From Hyphomicrobiales bacterium (GTDB lineage Bacteria > Pseudomonadota > Alphaproteobacteria > Rhizobiales > Rhizobiaceae), in the NCBI GenBank assembly GCA_900470965.1, contig UCCS01000074.1:1-44968 (forward strand): a stretch of DNA of 44,968 nucleotides, given 5' to 3'. The translations under genes and the position numbers were made by a program. Position 1 is the stretch's first letter. Every line of letters starts with the position of its first letter. Below the pieces are notes generated by a model. That model did not search any database. It was not told the DNA's origin and saw only the letters and a program-made list of their open reading frames with translations. Below are positions 17,475 to 25,425 of this stretch, in pieces.

Positions 17475-17583
17475 GGTCCATTGGTTTGACGGCTTCCGGC
17501 CCTTAGCATGTGTAATCGGGCGGCCCCACAAGGGGCAGGCTCCCATCACAATCTCGATGCAACCGAGATGACGGGAGACGACG

Positions 17584-17700
17584 ATGTTTTATGCTGCCTT
17601 GGCGTGTCACTGCGGTCAGTGGCGATCTGTATTATCGACGAGGCTGGGAAAGTCAGGCTTGAGCGGTCGGTTCCATCGGACGTGCCAGGCGGGCCGGGTT
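17584..17700 (+). pseudogene. IS110-family transposase, N-terminal relic
   Basis: ATG 17584 opens MFYAAL, then one base is lost (near 17600). The other frame continues VSLRSVAICIIDEAGKVRLE and RSVPSDVP. Together these match the start of IS110 transposases (MFYAGLDVSLRS...). The shift removes the first acidic residue of the DEDD site, and the rest of the gene is missing. The flank (17700-17797) contains a short AG repeat and no further gene. Confidence 0.65.
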
Positions 17701-17797
17701 TGTCGGCGAAACCACAGAGAGAGAGAGAGGCCGTTCCAGAAGTTGGTCTTGGGGTTCAGGGCGATCCGACGACCGCCCATTCGAACCGTTGCCGGAG

Positions 17798-18169
17798 CTA
17801 TTTGGCCACGTGCCACACTCCTCCAACGCCATCGCCGTTGGCTTCACCGGCTTTCTTATCCTCGACATAGGTGTAAAGCGGCTTACCCTCATAGGCCCAC
17901 ATCTCTTTGCCATCCGCAGCTTTGACTAGAGACCATTCGCCTTCCGCCTTGGCCTTGGCTCCAGCGTGGAACGCCGGCCACTTCTTCAGGCAATCGCTAT
18001 CGCAGTTGGATTTGCCTTTTGTATCTTTGTCGAATGTGTAAAGCACCATGCCTTTTTCAGTGGCCAGGACCTTGCCCATTTTCGTCTCGACCATCTTGGC
18101 CGGCTCGGCCGCAAAAGCAGAACCGGTTAAAGCAGTTAACGCACCTATCGCGATTAATATCGTTCTCAT
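17798..18169 (-). CDS. Secreted-repeat (COG4315, lipoprotein_15-like) exported protein
   Basis: ATG 18167-18169 follows GGGAGAAA; longer upstream starts are not supported. The 123-residue product has a signal peptide (MRTILIAIGALTALTGSAFA). Two copies of the secreted-repeat motif follow: GKVLATEKGMVLYTFDKDTK, and MWAYEGKPLYTYVEDKKAGE. The CDSDCLKKWPAF block lies between them, and the protein ends GVGGVWHVAK. The family is widespread, periplasmic or lipid-anchored and of unknown function. There is no lipobox here, so it is probably soluble. It stands alone between mobile-element debris and repeat sequence. Confidence 0.88.
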   Translation of the reverse strand: MRTILIAIGALTALTGSAFAAEPAKMVETKMGKVLATEKGMVLYTFDKDTKGKSNCDSDCLKKWPAFHAGAKAKAEGEWSLVKAADGKEMWAYEGKPLYTYVEDKKAGEANGDGVGGVWHVAK

Positions 18170-18342
18170 GATTTTTCTCCCATTCGGCAGTGCCGGCGGA
18201 ATGCCAGCAGTACCCGATCTAACTGACAAAAACGCCCAACTATGAAAGCGGTTCCGCCCATGGGGGACGAACAAGACAGGCCAGCAATAGTTACAAGGTC
18301 CACGAAGCGCCAACTCCGGACCCTTGCCAATGATGGCAGAAG

Positions 18343-18368
18343 GGTCGCGTCTCGACCCCAAAGCGGTC
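18343..18368. repeat. Palindromic interspersed repeat, copy 3
   Basis: GGTCGCGTCTCG faces CCCCAAAGCGGTC imperfectly. It lies in a 464-bp gap (18170-18633) that otherwise carries only the palindrome at 18600-18621. Confidence 0.5.
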
Positions 18369-18599
18369 ATTTGAGTCATCGTCGGTCGCGAGCATTGCAA
18401 TGTTGGGCTTCTTGTCCTGTGCTTGCGCTGGAGCGAAGACACGCAAAAATCCCAAAACCTGCGACACATTTTGCGACTAAAACCTTCGACGTAGCAAGCT
18501 TTAGGAATTGCGCGACAAACGACACGGCCAGAATTGGCGTGGGCTCGTTTCTATTTCAGATTCGACGGTCGTAAATGATTGCACAATCTGGCATTCTTT

Positions 18600-18621
18600 G
18601 GGTCAAAATCATGATTGACCC
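18600..18621. promoter_or_regulatory. Palindrome upstream of the pentapeptide-repeat gene
   Basis: GGGTCAA and TTGACCC are perfect 7-bp arms around an AATCATGA centre, which itself contains the palindrome TCATGA. The right arm ends 12 bp before the start codon and abuts the GAGGAAA ribosome site. A bound repressor or RNA hairpin there would block translation or transcription. Confidence 0.45.
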
Positions 18622-18633
18622 GAGGAAACGACA

Positions 18634-19014
18634 ATGAGCGACCACCAAGAACACAACCAGTTTGATGGCCCTCAGATGCAGGGAGTTCATTACGAGCGGG
18701 CCGATATGTCAGGTGCGAATTTCGACGGCGTGAACCTTGCAGATGCCCGGTTTTACGCTGTTTTGACCAAGGCAAAATTCACTGACACCAATTTAAGCGA
18801 AGCGTTTTTTGACGATATCAGTCTTGTGGATGCGCGCTTTAACAACGTCAATCTGTCTGGAGCCGCCATCACGAATGCAAACCTGTCGCGGTTGACCATA
18901 AGCGGCGTCACGTTGGCAGATTCAGACATCAAAGACGCCGATTTAACTGGGATGCGCATCAATGGCGTTCTCGTAACCGATCTATTCCTGGCCTATGAAA
19001 ACGCGAAAACCTGA
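18634..19014 (+). CDS. Pentapeptide-repeat protein
   Basis: The 126-residue protein is built almost wholly of A(D/N)LXX-type repeats from about residue 20 to 113. Examples are ADMSGANFDGVNLADARF, AKFTDTNLSEAFF and DADLTGMRINGVL. These fold as a right-handed beta helix. Some such proteins mimic DNA and protect gyrase from quinolones or toxins, but most have no known role. It has no signal peptide or membrane span. GAGGAAA precedes the ATG, with a palindrome just upstream. The gene stands alone. Confidence 0.9.
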   Translation: MSDHQEHNQFDGPQMQGVHYERADMSGANFDGVNLADARFYAVLTKAKFTDTNLSEAFFDDISLVDARFNNVNLSGAAITNANLSRLTISGVTLADSDIKDADLTGMRINGVLVTDLFLAYENAKT

Positions 19015-19093
19015 TTGCCGTGGATGACTTCGTGCACATCGAGAAACAGCGTAGATTGGCGTCCTGAAATTCACCACCTTGAGCAGAACGGCC

Positions 19094-19273
19094 ATGGCAG
19101 CAGGAAACAAATCGTCGCAAGCGGGAGCGTCACCGAAACGTCGCCACAAATTCAATCCCAAGCGAGAACCCAGGCCACAGGTACTCGCACAGGCGAATCG
19201 AACCGTCTTACGGATGGCTTCTGCGGTGGTGGTTGCCTTTCTCGCCGTCCTCGCCGTTCAGGTATTCTGGTAA
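19094..19273 (+). CDS. Small single-span membrane protein (hypothetical)
   Basis: From ATG 19094 the product has 59 residues. A basic N-terminal half (PKRRHKFNPKREPRP) is followed by one strongly hydrophobic span (MASAVVVAFLAVLAVQVF) at the very end, suggesting a tail-anchored or positive-inside inner-membrane protein. A TTG at 19079 is an alternative start. The ribosome site is weak. I do not recognise the family; it could be a chance frame, though the composition is protein-like. Confidence 0.45.
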   Translation: MAAGNKSSQAGASPKRRHKFNPKREPRPQVLAQANRTVLRMASAVVVAFLAVLAVQVFW

Positions 19274-19310
19274 CTGCAAGCGCGATTAGCGATTTTTTGT
19301 CGAGTTGGAA

Positions 19311-19334
19311 GACCGCTCTTGGGGCCAAGCGGTC
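19311..19334. repeat. Palindromic interspersed repeat, copy 4
   Basis: GACCGCTCTTGG faces CCAAGCGGTC with near-perfect pairing, so an RNA copy would form a hairpin. A half-site (CCCAAAGCGGACC) follows at about 19382. Confidence 0.65.
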
Positions 19335-19484
19335 ACCGGCGGATAGAGTAAATGATCTGGTCGGAGCCAAACCGACTTAACGCCCAAAGCGGACCCGTCC
19401 ACAAACAGCCGAGTCGCCCTTTCTCTCCTGGAAACGCGGATTATTTCACACTGCTGCGCACATCCCGGCGCGGTCCTCGTTGAA

Positions 19485-20711
19485 TTACCCGGCTTCGGCC
19501 ATGTGATCCGCAATGTACGCAGCGTCTTCACCAACGCCAAAGAGCAGGCCGGACTTGAATGTGTGCATCCAATGCAGCCCAAGGAAATACAAATTCGGGC
19601 AGTTGGTGACGCCGCGTTCCTGAATAGGTGCTCCGCCTTCGTCGAACACCGGAATGTCCAGCCAACCAAAATCGAAAGTGTATCCGGTGCACCAGACGAC
19701 GGAACCGATGTTTGCAGTCTTCAAATCCAGGTTTGGAATGGGCAGAACTGGAACGGGCCGTCCCGGCGTGTCCTTCGCATCTTCAACGGGCAGGTCGAGT
19801 GATTTCGCCTTCGCGCACTCATCCGCAGCATGCTTGAAGTCGCTATAGGCTCGGTCTGCCTCCGTCAAAACATACTCGGCATCATCATTGAAGTAGAGTT
19901 TGCCGCCCGCGCCGCCCTCGAGCCGCCCGAGAACGACGCCCCCCTCTAGCATGAAGCGACGCACGTCAACGTCATACCCACCGTTGACCCCTGTGATCAC
20001 CGTAGTGGTCGGATATTTGCGCCCTGGGAAGCTATTGATCGGTACATCAAAACGGCCCATGGACATGAACCACCAGAAGTTGTCGCGATCGCGGTATCGG
20101 CGCGGCACACGGCGATGGGCGCTCACGCTAAAATAGACTACACGGCCATCGACATTGAGTTCATCAGCAATCTGACAACCAGAAGCACCGCTACCGACCA
20201 CGAGGACCGCGCCCGGTGGGAGCTGCTCGGGGTTTCGGTAATCGTTTGCATGCACTTGATAGACATGCGGCGGCAGGTCGCGCGACCATGCCGGCAGCGA
20301 CGGTCGTTGAAACGGGCCCGTCGCGACGACGACCCGCGATGCGCTGAACAGACTGTCATTCGTCTCAATGAGAAAGCGGTCGGAGTGGCGATCGCGACGC
20401 AGCAACGAGACTTCCGTGCCACAGCGAACCGGCGCATCTATGAACTTTGCGTAGTCCTCGACAAACTTGCCAACGTCGCGATGATGCGCGAATGCGTCCG
20501 GGCTATCGCCAGCGTATTCGAATCCGGGCAGCCTCAACGACCAATTCGGGAATTGGAAGCGGAGCGAGTCCCATCGCTCGCCCAACCAACGCTCCGCGAC
20601 GCGCTTGCGTTCAAGAACAACATGTTCTCGGTTGCATTTGCGCAAATGGTAGCTCATGGCCATGCCACTTTGGCCGCCGCCGATAACTACAGTGTCGTGT
20701 CGGTTCAGCAC
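19485..20711 (-). CDS. Flavin-containing monooxygenase-like NAD(P)/FAD oxidoreductase
   Basis: The roughly 408-residue protein begins near GTG 20709-20711, so that the FAD-binding DTVVIGGGQSGMAMSYHL lies at its N-terminus as in relatives. The frame extends to 20753 without a better start, so the first codon is uncertain. A second dinucleotide-binding motif, VLVVGSGASGCQIADEL, lies near residue 165. VVWCTGYTFDFGWLD is the ATG-like element of flavin monooxygenases, and NLYFLGLHWMHTFKSGLLFG closes the FAD domain. Family members hydroxylate or S-/N-oxidise small molecules with NADPH and oxygen. The substrate is unknown. It is probably soluble. Confidence 0.85.
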   Translation of the reverse strand: MLNRHDTVVIGGGQSGMAMSYHLRKCNREHVVLERKRVAERWLGERWDSLRFQFPNWSLRLPGFEYAGDSPDAFAHHRDVGKFVEDYAKFIDAPVRCGTEVSLLRRDRHSDRFLIETNDSLFSASRVVVATGPFQRPSLPAWSRDLPPHVYQVHANDYRNPEQLPPGAVLVVGSGASGCQIADELNVDGRVVYFSVSAHRRVPRRYRDRDNFWWFMSMGRFDVPINSFPGRKYPTTTVITGVNGGYDVDVRRFMLEGGVVLGRLEGGAGGKLYFNDDAEYVLTEADRAYSDFKHAADECAKAKSLDLPVEDAKDTPGRPVPVLPIPNLDLKTANIGSVVWCTGYTFDFGWLDIPVFDEGGAPIQERGVTNCPNLYFLGLHWMHTFKSGLLFGVGEDAAYIADHMAEAG

Positions 20712-20853
20712 TCCTGCGTCTCCAGGCCGGCTAGAGCTGCAGGAGCCTAACAAAGCCGACCTGGAAGGACAACGCCGACCTAACAGGTCGTGGTCAGCGC
20801 AATGCCGGCAAGTACGAGACCGGCCGAATGCGTTGCGCCAATTTTGTGATAAT

Positions 20854-20879
20854 GACCGGAATGGGGGCGCAAAGCGGTC
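20854..20879. repeat. Palindromic interspersed repeat, copy 5 (degenerate)
   Basis: GACCG and GCAAAGCGGTC pair around a G-rich centre, and another TTTCGGCCC fragment follows at about 20885. It lies between the monooxygenase and GST genes. Confidence 0.45.
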
Positions 20880-20902
20880 GAGGCTTTCGGCCCTAATCAG
20901 AC

Positions 20903-21559
20903 TTATTGCCCGCCAGCCGATACAGCCAGGAACACCGCCTTCTGCGCCTCGAAGGCGCGCTTATATGCGGGGCGCGCTTGCCCGCGTGCGCTGTAGGCGC
21001 AGAGGTTGGGATATTCGTCCAGCAGGGCCGATCCCTCCAGCCTCAGCAGCACCGAGACCATCTCGAGGTCGCCGGCGGTGAAGTTTCCGTCCAGCCAGTC
21101 GGCATCGCCAAGCCGGGCGGAGAGTTCGCCGAGCCGCTTGCGGATGCGGTCGTTGACGTAGGCCAGACGCTCTTCGTACCAGCTCTCCTTGCCCTCCAGA
21201 TATCTGGCGGTTTCGCGGTCGACGATGACGGGTTCCATCGTGGAGACGGCGGCGAAGATCCAGGCGATGGCGCGGGCGCGGGCTTTGGCATCATCGGGCA
21301 GCAGGCCCGGATGGCGCTCGGCGATATGCAGGATGATGGCGCCGGATTCGAAAAGGGTGAGATCGCCTTCCTCATAGGTCGGAATCTGCCCGAAGGGTTG
21401 AAGAGCAAGATGCGCCGCCTGCTTCATCGCCTTGAACGAGACAAGGCGAACCTCATAGGGCTGGCCGACTTCCTCGAGCGCCCAGCGAACGCGCATGTCA
21501 CGCGCCAGACCCTTGCCGCGATCGGGCGAGCGTTCAAAGGCGGTAATGGTAATCGTCAT
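20903..21559 (-). CDS. Glutathione S-transferase family protein
   Basis: From ATG 21557-21559 (AAGGAG upstream) the enzyme has 218 residues. The thioredoxin-like N-domain (1 to about 82) contains VRWALEEVGQPYEVRLVSFK, the cis-Pro region PFGQIPTYEEGDLTLFESGA and ILHIAERHPGL. The helical C-domain includes DWLDGNFTAGDLEMVSVLLR, with the conserved N-capping aspartate region. Such enzymes join glutathione to electrophiles or reduce peroxides. Its first 10-12 codons and leader are duplicated at 28686-28778. The next genes upstream on the other strand are the nap operon. Confidence 0.92.
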   Translation of the reverse strand: MTITITAFERSPDRGKGLARDMRVRWALEEVGQPYEVRLVSFKAMKQAAHLALQPFGQIPTYEEGDLTLFESGAIILHIAERHPGLLPDDAKARARAIAWIFAAVSTMEPVIVDRETARYLEGKESWYEERLAYVNDRIRKRLGELSARLGDADWLDGNFTAGDLEMVSVLLRLEGSALLDEYPNLCAYSARGQARPAYKRAFEAQKAVFLAVSAGGQ

Positions 21560-21623
21560 GGCTGTTCTCCTTGACCTGTCTCTCCAGAAGACGAGCGGGC
21601 GGGCGGGAATCCGACAGCGGGAT
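21531..21623. repeat. Direct repeat, copy A (GST start and leader)
   Basis: This stretch covers the first 10 GST codons, the ribosome site and about 60 bp of leader. It matches 28686-28778 in the same orientation. The innermost 46 bp, from CGTTCAAAGG to CTTGACCT, differ at one base only; identity then falls off gradually. A short further match (GCCATCGGTCACTCA, 21670) continues past a gap. The pair brackets the nap block. Confidence 0.8.
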
Positions 21624-21788
21624 GATGGAAATAATCCCCGCGCGCGGCCAAGCGTAGCCCGGCCTTGCGCCATCGGTCACTCATGGAACGATAGCGTGCC
21701 GGTCACAAAGAACGAGGCCTGGCAGGGTGCGTTGGTCCGGCAAGGCCGGGTCGGCCGCTCGGTGGATTCAATCCGTCGACTGCCTGCT

Positions 21789-21802
21789 TTGATCTCTGTC
21801 AA
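21789..21802. promoter_or_regulatory. FNR/FixK-type box upstream of napE
   Basis: TTGATCTCTGTCAA fits TTGAT-N4-ATCAA at 9 of 10 fixed positions. It is 150 bp before the napE start, leaving room for a class II promoter starting near 21840 and a leader. Oxygen-responsive control of nap by FNR/FixK proteins is known in rhizobia. Binding here is inferred. Confidence 0.65.
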
Positions 21803-21951
21803 GGACTGCCGGGCGGGCGTGCGATACACCGTTCTCGCATAGCCGATTTCCCGATCGCGAAGCGCTGGCGCAAGTCGCAATAACAGATGGAGATTGGCTG
21901 GACACGCTTAAGGGGTTATACCAGTAGCGTCGGCAACTCTGGGGAGGCGTT

Positions 21952-22161
21952 GTGGCTCAAATCACGGATACTGGCGGAGAGTTCAGGAAGAAGCGCCGGC
22001 GGGAGCTGTTGACCTTCGCCGTGCTCGCTTTCGGCATTTGGCCCGTTGTCGCTGTGGGGGTCGTCGGCGGTTATGGCTTCCTGGTCTGGATGTACCAGAT
22101 CGTCAATGGGCCGCCGGGACCTCATGAGGTCAAGCCCGCGCCTTCAGCCTCGGTAGAGTGA
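21952..22161 (+). CDS. napE: Periplasmic nitrate reductase accessory membrane protein NapE
   Basis: The 69-residue product starts at GTG 21952 with GGGGAGG upstream. A basic N-terminus (FRKKRRRELL) leads into one membrane span (TFAVLAFGIWPVVAVGVVGG plus YGFLVWM), and a short proline-rich tail follows. Size, topology and position as first gene of napEFDABC identify it. Its exact role in the nitrate reductase system is unsettled. The napF gene follows 10 bp later. Confidence 0.9.
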   Translation: MAQITDTGGEFRKKRRRELLTFAVLAFGIWPVVAVGVVGGYGFLVWMYQIVNGPPGPHEVKPAPSASVE

Positions 22162-22171
22162 GGATCGGTTC

Positions 22172-22672
22172 ATGGTTCTCGCAACGCGCACCCGACGTGG
22201 CTTTCTGACCGGCAGATCCCCGGAGGATCTGGATAGGATCTTGCCTCCCGGAGCGAGTGAGACATCCGTTCAAAACTGTTCGGGCTGCGGTGCCTGCGTC
22301 GATGCCTGTCCCACGAAGATCATTTCGATCCGTTCGGGCATTCCGGCCGTGGATTTTCGGCAGGGAGAATGCACCTTTTGCGGCAAGTGCGCGGAACGAT
22401 GTCCCGAGAATGTCTTTCCGGCCGGTTCTGCAGGCGGCTTTGCCCATTATGCGGCAATTGGCGACGGGTGCCTGGCCAATAATTACGTCGACTGTCAGGC
22501 CTGCCGTGATTGTTGTCCGGCCGGCGCGATCCGGTTTCGGCCGCGGCTCGGCGGACCGTTCGTTCCCGAACTCGATGCGGCGGCATGTACGGGATGCGGC
22601 GCCTGCACTTCGGTCTGCCCGGCCGATGCAATCACGATGAAGCCCCATCATCCGGAGGCTGCTCATGTCTAA
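22172..22672 (+). CDS. napF: Ferredoxin-type protein NapF
   Basis: The 166-residue cytoplasmic iron-sulfur protein has four cysteine clusters. They are CSGCGACVDACP (Cys36, 39, 42, 46), CTFCGKCAERCP (67, 70, 73, 77), a less regular CLANNYVDCQACRDCCP (100-115) and CTGCGACTSVCP (139, 142, 145, 149). NapF is thought to help load or maintain the iron-sulfur centre of NapA before Tat export. Basic residues at the start (RTRRG) resemble other NapF proteins. It overlaps napD by 8 bp, indicating translational coupling. Confidence 0.94.
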   Translation: MVLATRTRRGFLTGRSPEDLDRILPPGASETSVQNCSGCGACVDACPTKIISIRSGIPAVDFRQGECTFCGKCAERCPENVFPAGSAGGFAHYAAIGDGCLANNYVDCQACRDCCPAGAIRFRPRLGGPFVPELDAAACTGCGACTSVCPADAITMKPHHPEAAHV

Positions 22673-22946
22673 CAGCCGGCATCACGTCTCCAGTGCCGTC
22701 GTCATCACGCGCCCGGAACTGACCGAAGATGTCGCGGCGCGTCTCGCTGTGATCGAAGGGGTCGAGGTTCACGCGACAGGCCCGGGCAAGATCGTCGTCG
22801 TGATCGAGGGGCCGCATTCCGGCGTGCTCGGGGAAACGCTCATCGGCATCTCGGGGATGGACGGCGTGCTCGCCGCCCACATGGTTTTCGAACAGGCATT
22901 GGAAATAGAGGAGACGATCGATGACGACCGAACTCACGCGGCGTGA
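22665..22946 (+). CDS. napD: NapA maturation chaperone NapD
   Basis: The 93-residue protein has the short ferredoxin-like fold pattern of NapD: HHVSSAVVITRPELTEDVAA, then VEVHATGPGKIVVVIEG and DGVLAAHMVFEQAL. NapD binds the twin-arginine signal of NapA and holds back export until the cofactors are inserted. GGAGG precedes ATG 22665. Its 3' end overlaps napA by 26 bp, so chaperone and client are translated together. Confidence 0.94.
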   Translation: MSNSRHHVSSAVVITRPELTEDVAARLAVIEGVEVHATGPGKIVVVIEGPHSGVLGETLIGISGMDGVLAAHMVFEQALEIEETIDDDRTHAA

Positions 22947-25425
22947 TCTCCTGAAGGCGCAGGCGGCGGCAATCGCCGCTGCGACCGCAGGCCTTGCCGC
23001 ACCCGCCTCGGCACAGTCGGTGCCCGGCGGAGTGGCGGCACTGGAGATCAAATGGTCGAAAGCGCCTTGCCGCTTCTGCGGCACCGGCTGCGGCGTCATG
23101 GTGGGCGTGAAGGAGAACCAGGTCGTCGCGACCCACGGCGACATGGAGGCCGAGGTCAATCGCGGCCTCAACTGCGTCAAGGGCTACTTCCTCTCCAAGA
23201 TCATGTACGGCAAGGACAGGCTTACGAGCCCGCTCCTGCGCAAGCGGGACGGCGTCTACGCCAAGGACGGCGAGTTCGAACCCGTTACCTGGGAAGAGGC
23301 CTTCGACGTGATGGCGGCGCAGGCCAAGCGTGTTCTCAAGGAAAAGGGGCCGACGGCACTCGGCATGTTCGGCTCCGGCCAATGGACCATCTTCGAAGGG
23401 TATGCCGCGACCAAGCTGATGCGGGCGGGCTTCCGCTCCAATAACCTCGATCCCAACGCGCGTCACTGCATGGCTTCGGCAGCGGTGGCTTTCATGCGCA
23501 CCTTCGGCATGGACGAGCCGATGGGATGCTACGACGATTTCGAGAACGCAGACGCCTTCGTGCTCTGGGGTTCGAACATGGCCGAGATGCATCCGATCCT
23601 CTGGACGCGTGTCGCCGATAGGCGGCTCGGGCACGAGCATGTGAAGGTCGCGGTCTTGTCCACTTTCACGCATCGCAGCATGGACCTTGCCGATATCCCG
23701 TTGATCTTCAAGCCGGGTACGGATCTTGCGATCCTGAACTACATTGCCAACCACATCATCCAGACCGGCCGCGTCAACCAGGATTTCGTCGACAAGCATA
23801 CCAAGTTCATGAAGGGGACGACCGACATCGGCTACGGCCTGCGTCCCGATAACCCGCTTGAAATGAAGGCCAAGGGCGTGGCCGACGCCGCCAAGATGGA
23901 GCCGATCGATTTCCAGGCGTTCAAGGAGATGGTCTCCGAATATACGCTCGAAAAGGCGGTCGAGCTTTCGGGCGTCGACAGCGCCTTCCTGGAACAGCTC
24001 GCCGAACTCTACGCCGATCCCAAGACCAAGGTCATGTCGCTGTGGACCATGGGCTTCAACCAGCATGTCCGGGGCGTGTGGGCCAACCAGATGGTCTATA
24101 ACCTGCATCTGCTCACGGGCAAGATTTCCGAGCCGGGAAACAGTCCGTTTTCGCTGACGGGACAGCCGTCCGCCTGCGGTACGGCCCGCGAGGTCGGCAC
24201 CTTTGCCCACCGCCTGCCGGCCGACATGGTCGTCACCAATCCGGAGCATCGCAAGCATGCCGAGGAAATATGGAAGGTGCCGGACGGGCTGATCCCGGAG
24301 AAGCCCGGTTATCACGCCGTCGAGCAGGATCGCATGCTCCATGACGGGAAGCTGAATTTCTACTGGGTGCAGGTCAACAACAACGTCCAGGCCGCGCCGA
24401 ACACCAGCAACGAGACCTATAAGGGATATCGCAATCCGGACAATTTCATCGTCGTCTCGGACGCCTATCCGACAGTCACCGCCATGAGCGCCGATCTGGT
24501 GCTGCCGGCGGCCATGTGGGTGGAGAAGGAGGGCGCTTACGGCAATGCCGAACGGCGCACGCATGTCTGGCACCAGCTGGTCAATGCTCCGGGCGAGGCC
24601 CGCTCCGACCTCTGGCAGCTGGTGGAATTTTCCAAGCGCTTCACCACCGACGAGGTCTGGCCTGCCGAGATCCTCGCGAGGAACCCGGAATACAAGGGAA
24701 AGACGCTCTACCAGGTGCTCTACCAGAACGGAAAGGTGGACGAATTTCCCCTGTCGGACGTCTCGCCCGAATATGAGAACCGGGAGGCCAAGGCCTTCGG
24801 CTTCTACATCCAGAAGGGGCTGTTCGAGGAATATGCCGAGTTCGGTCGCGGGCATGGACACGATCTTGCGCCCTACGACATGTACCATCAGGTGCGCGGC
24901 ATGCGCTGGCCGGTCGTCGACGGCAAGGAGACGCGCTGGCGCTACCGCGAAGGCTACGACCCCTATGTCAAGCCAGGCGAGGGGCTGAAATTCTACGGGC
25001 AGAAGGACGGCCGCGCGGTCATTCTGGCCGTGCCCTACGAACCGCCCGCCGAGTCGCCTGATGACGAGTTCAATTTCTGGCTCGTGACGGGCCGTGTTCT
25101 CGAACACTGGCATTCAGGCTCGATGACGATGCGTGTTCCCGAGCTCTACAGGGCGTTTCCCGGCGCGCGCTGTTTCATGAACGGAGACGACGCCAGGAAG
25201 ATGGGCATCAATCAGGGGGCGGAGGTCCGGATCCGGTCGCGGCGTGGCGAGATCATCAGCCGCGTGGAAATTCGCGGGCGCAATCGAATGCCGCATGGCG
25301 TGATCTTCGTCCCGTGGTTCGACGCCAGCCAGTTGATCAACAAGGTCACGCTCGACGCCACCGACCCCATCTCCAAACAAGCGGATTTCAAAAAATGCGC
25401 AGTCAAGATTCTTCCCGTCGCCTGA
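22921..25425 (+). CDS. napA: Periplasmic nitrate reductase catalytic subunit NapA
   Basis: This 834-residue enzyme reduces nitrate to nitrite in the periplasm. TRRDLLKAQAAAIAA is a Tat signal ending near AQS (residue 32). CRFCGTGCGVM and GLNCVKGYF supply four cysteines (50, 53, 57, 85) for one [4Fe-4S] cluster. Cys183 in LDPNARHCMASAAVAF is the expected molybdenum ligand, and the bis-MGD-binding domains follow. The length matches rhizobial NapA. All key residues are present. GAGGAG precedes the ATG, and the gene overlaps both napD and napB. Confidence 0.97.
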   Translation: MTTELTRRDLLKAQAAAIAAATAGLAAPASAQSVPGGVAALEIKWSKAPCRFCGTGCGVMVGVKENQVVATHGDMEAEVNRGLNCVKGYFLSKIMYGKDRLTSPLLRKRDGVYAKDGEFEPVTWEEAFDVMAAQAKRVLKEKGPTALGMFGSGQWTIFEGYAATKLMRAGFRSNNLDPNARHCMASAAVAFMRTFGMDEPMGCYDDFENADAFVLWGSNMAEMHPILWTRVADRRLGHEHVKVAVLSTFTHRSMDLADIPLIFKPGTDLAILNYIANHIIQTGRVNQDFVDKHTKFMKGTTDIGYGLRPDNPLEMKAKGVADAAKMEPIDFQAFKEMVSEYTLEKAVELSGVDSAFLEQLAELYADPKTKVMSLWTMGFNQHVRGVWANQMVYNLHLLTGKISEPGNSPFSLTGQPSACGTAREVGTFAHRLPADMVVTNPEHRKHAEEIWKVPDGLIPEKPGYHAVEQDRMLHDGKLNFYWVQVNNNVQAAPNTSNETYKGYRNPDNFIVVSDAYPTVTAMSADLVLPAAMWVEKEGAYGNAERRTHVWHQLVNAPGEARSDLWQLVEFSKRFTTDEVWPAEILARNPEYKGKTLYQVLYQNGKVDEFPLSDVSPEYENREAKAFGFYIQKGLFEEYAEFGRGHGHDLAPYDMYHQVRGMRWPVVDGKETRWRYREGYDPYVKPGEGLKFYGQKDGRAVILAVPYEPPAESPDDEFNFWLVTGRVLEHWHSGSMTMRVPELYRAFPGARCFMNGDDARKMGINQGAEVRIRSRRGEIISRVEIRGRNRMPHGVIFVPWFDASQLINKVTLDATDPISKQADFKKCAVKILPVA

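Noticed and set aside
17475..17583. Possible IS110 guide-RNA (bridge RNA) region before the transposase relic
   Set aside because: The transposase is broken and truncated, and I could not identify the paired loops by eye, so no RNA feature is called.
21845..21890. NnrR-type site (GGCG...CGCAA) near napE
   Set aside because: The spacer is five rather than four bases and the left half mismatches; the FNR-type box at 21789 is a much better match.
22840..25113. 757-codon open frame opposite napA
   Set aside because: This is an antisense shadow of napA with histidine-, leucine- and arginine-rich composition and no motif; napA is fully supported.
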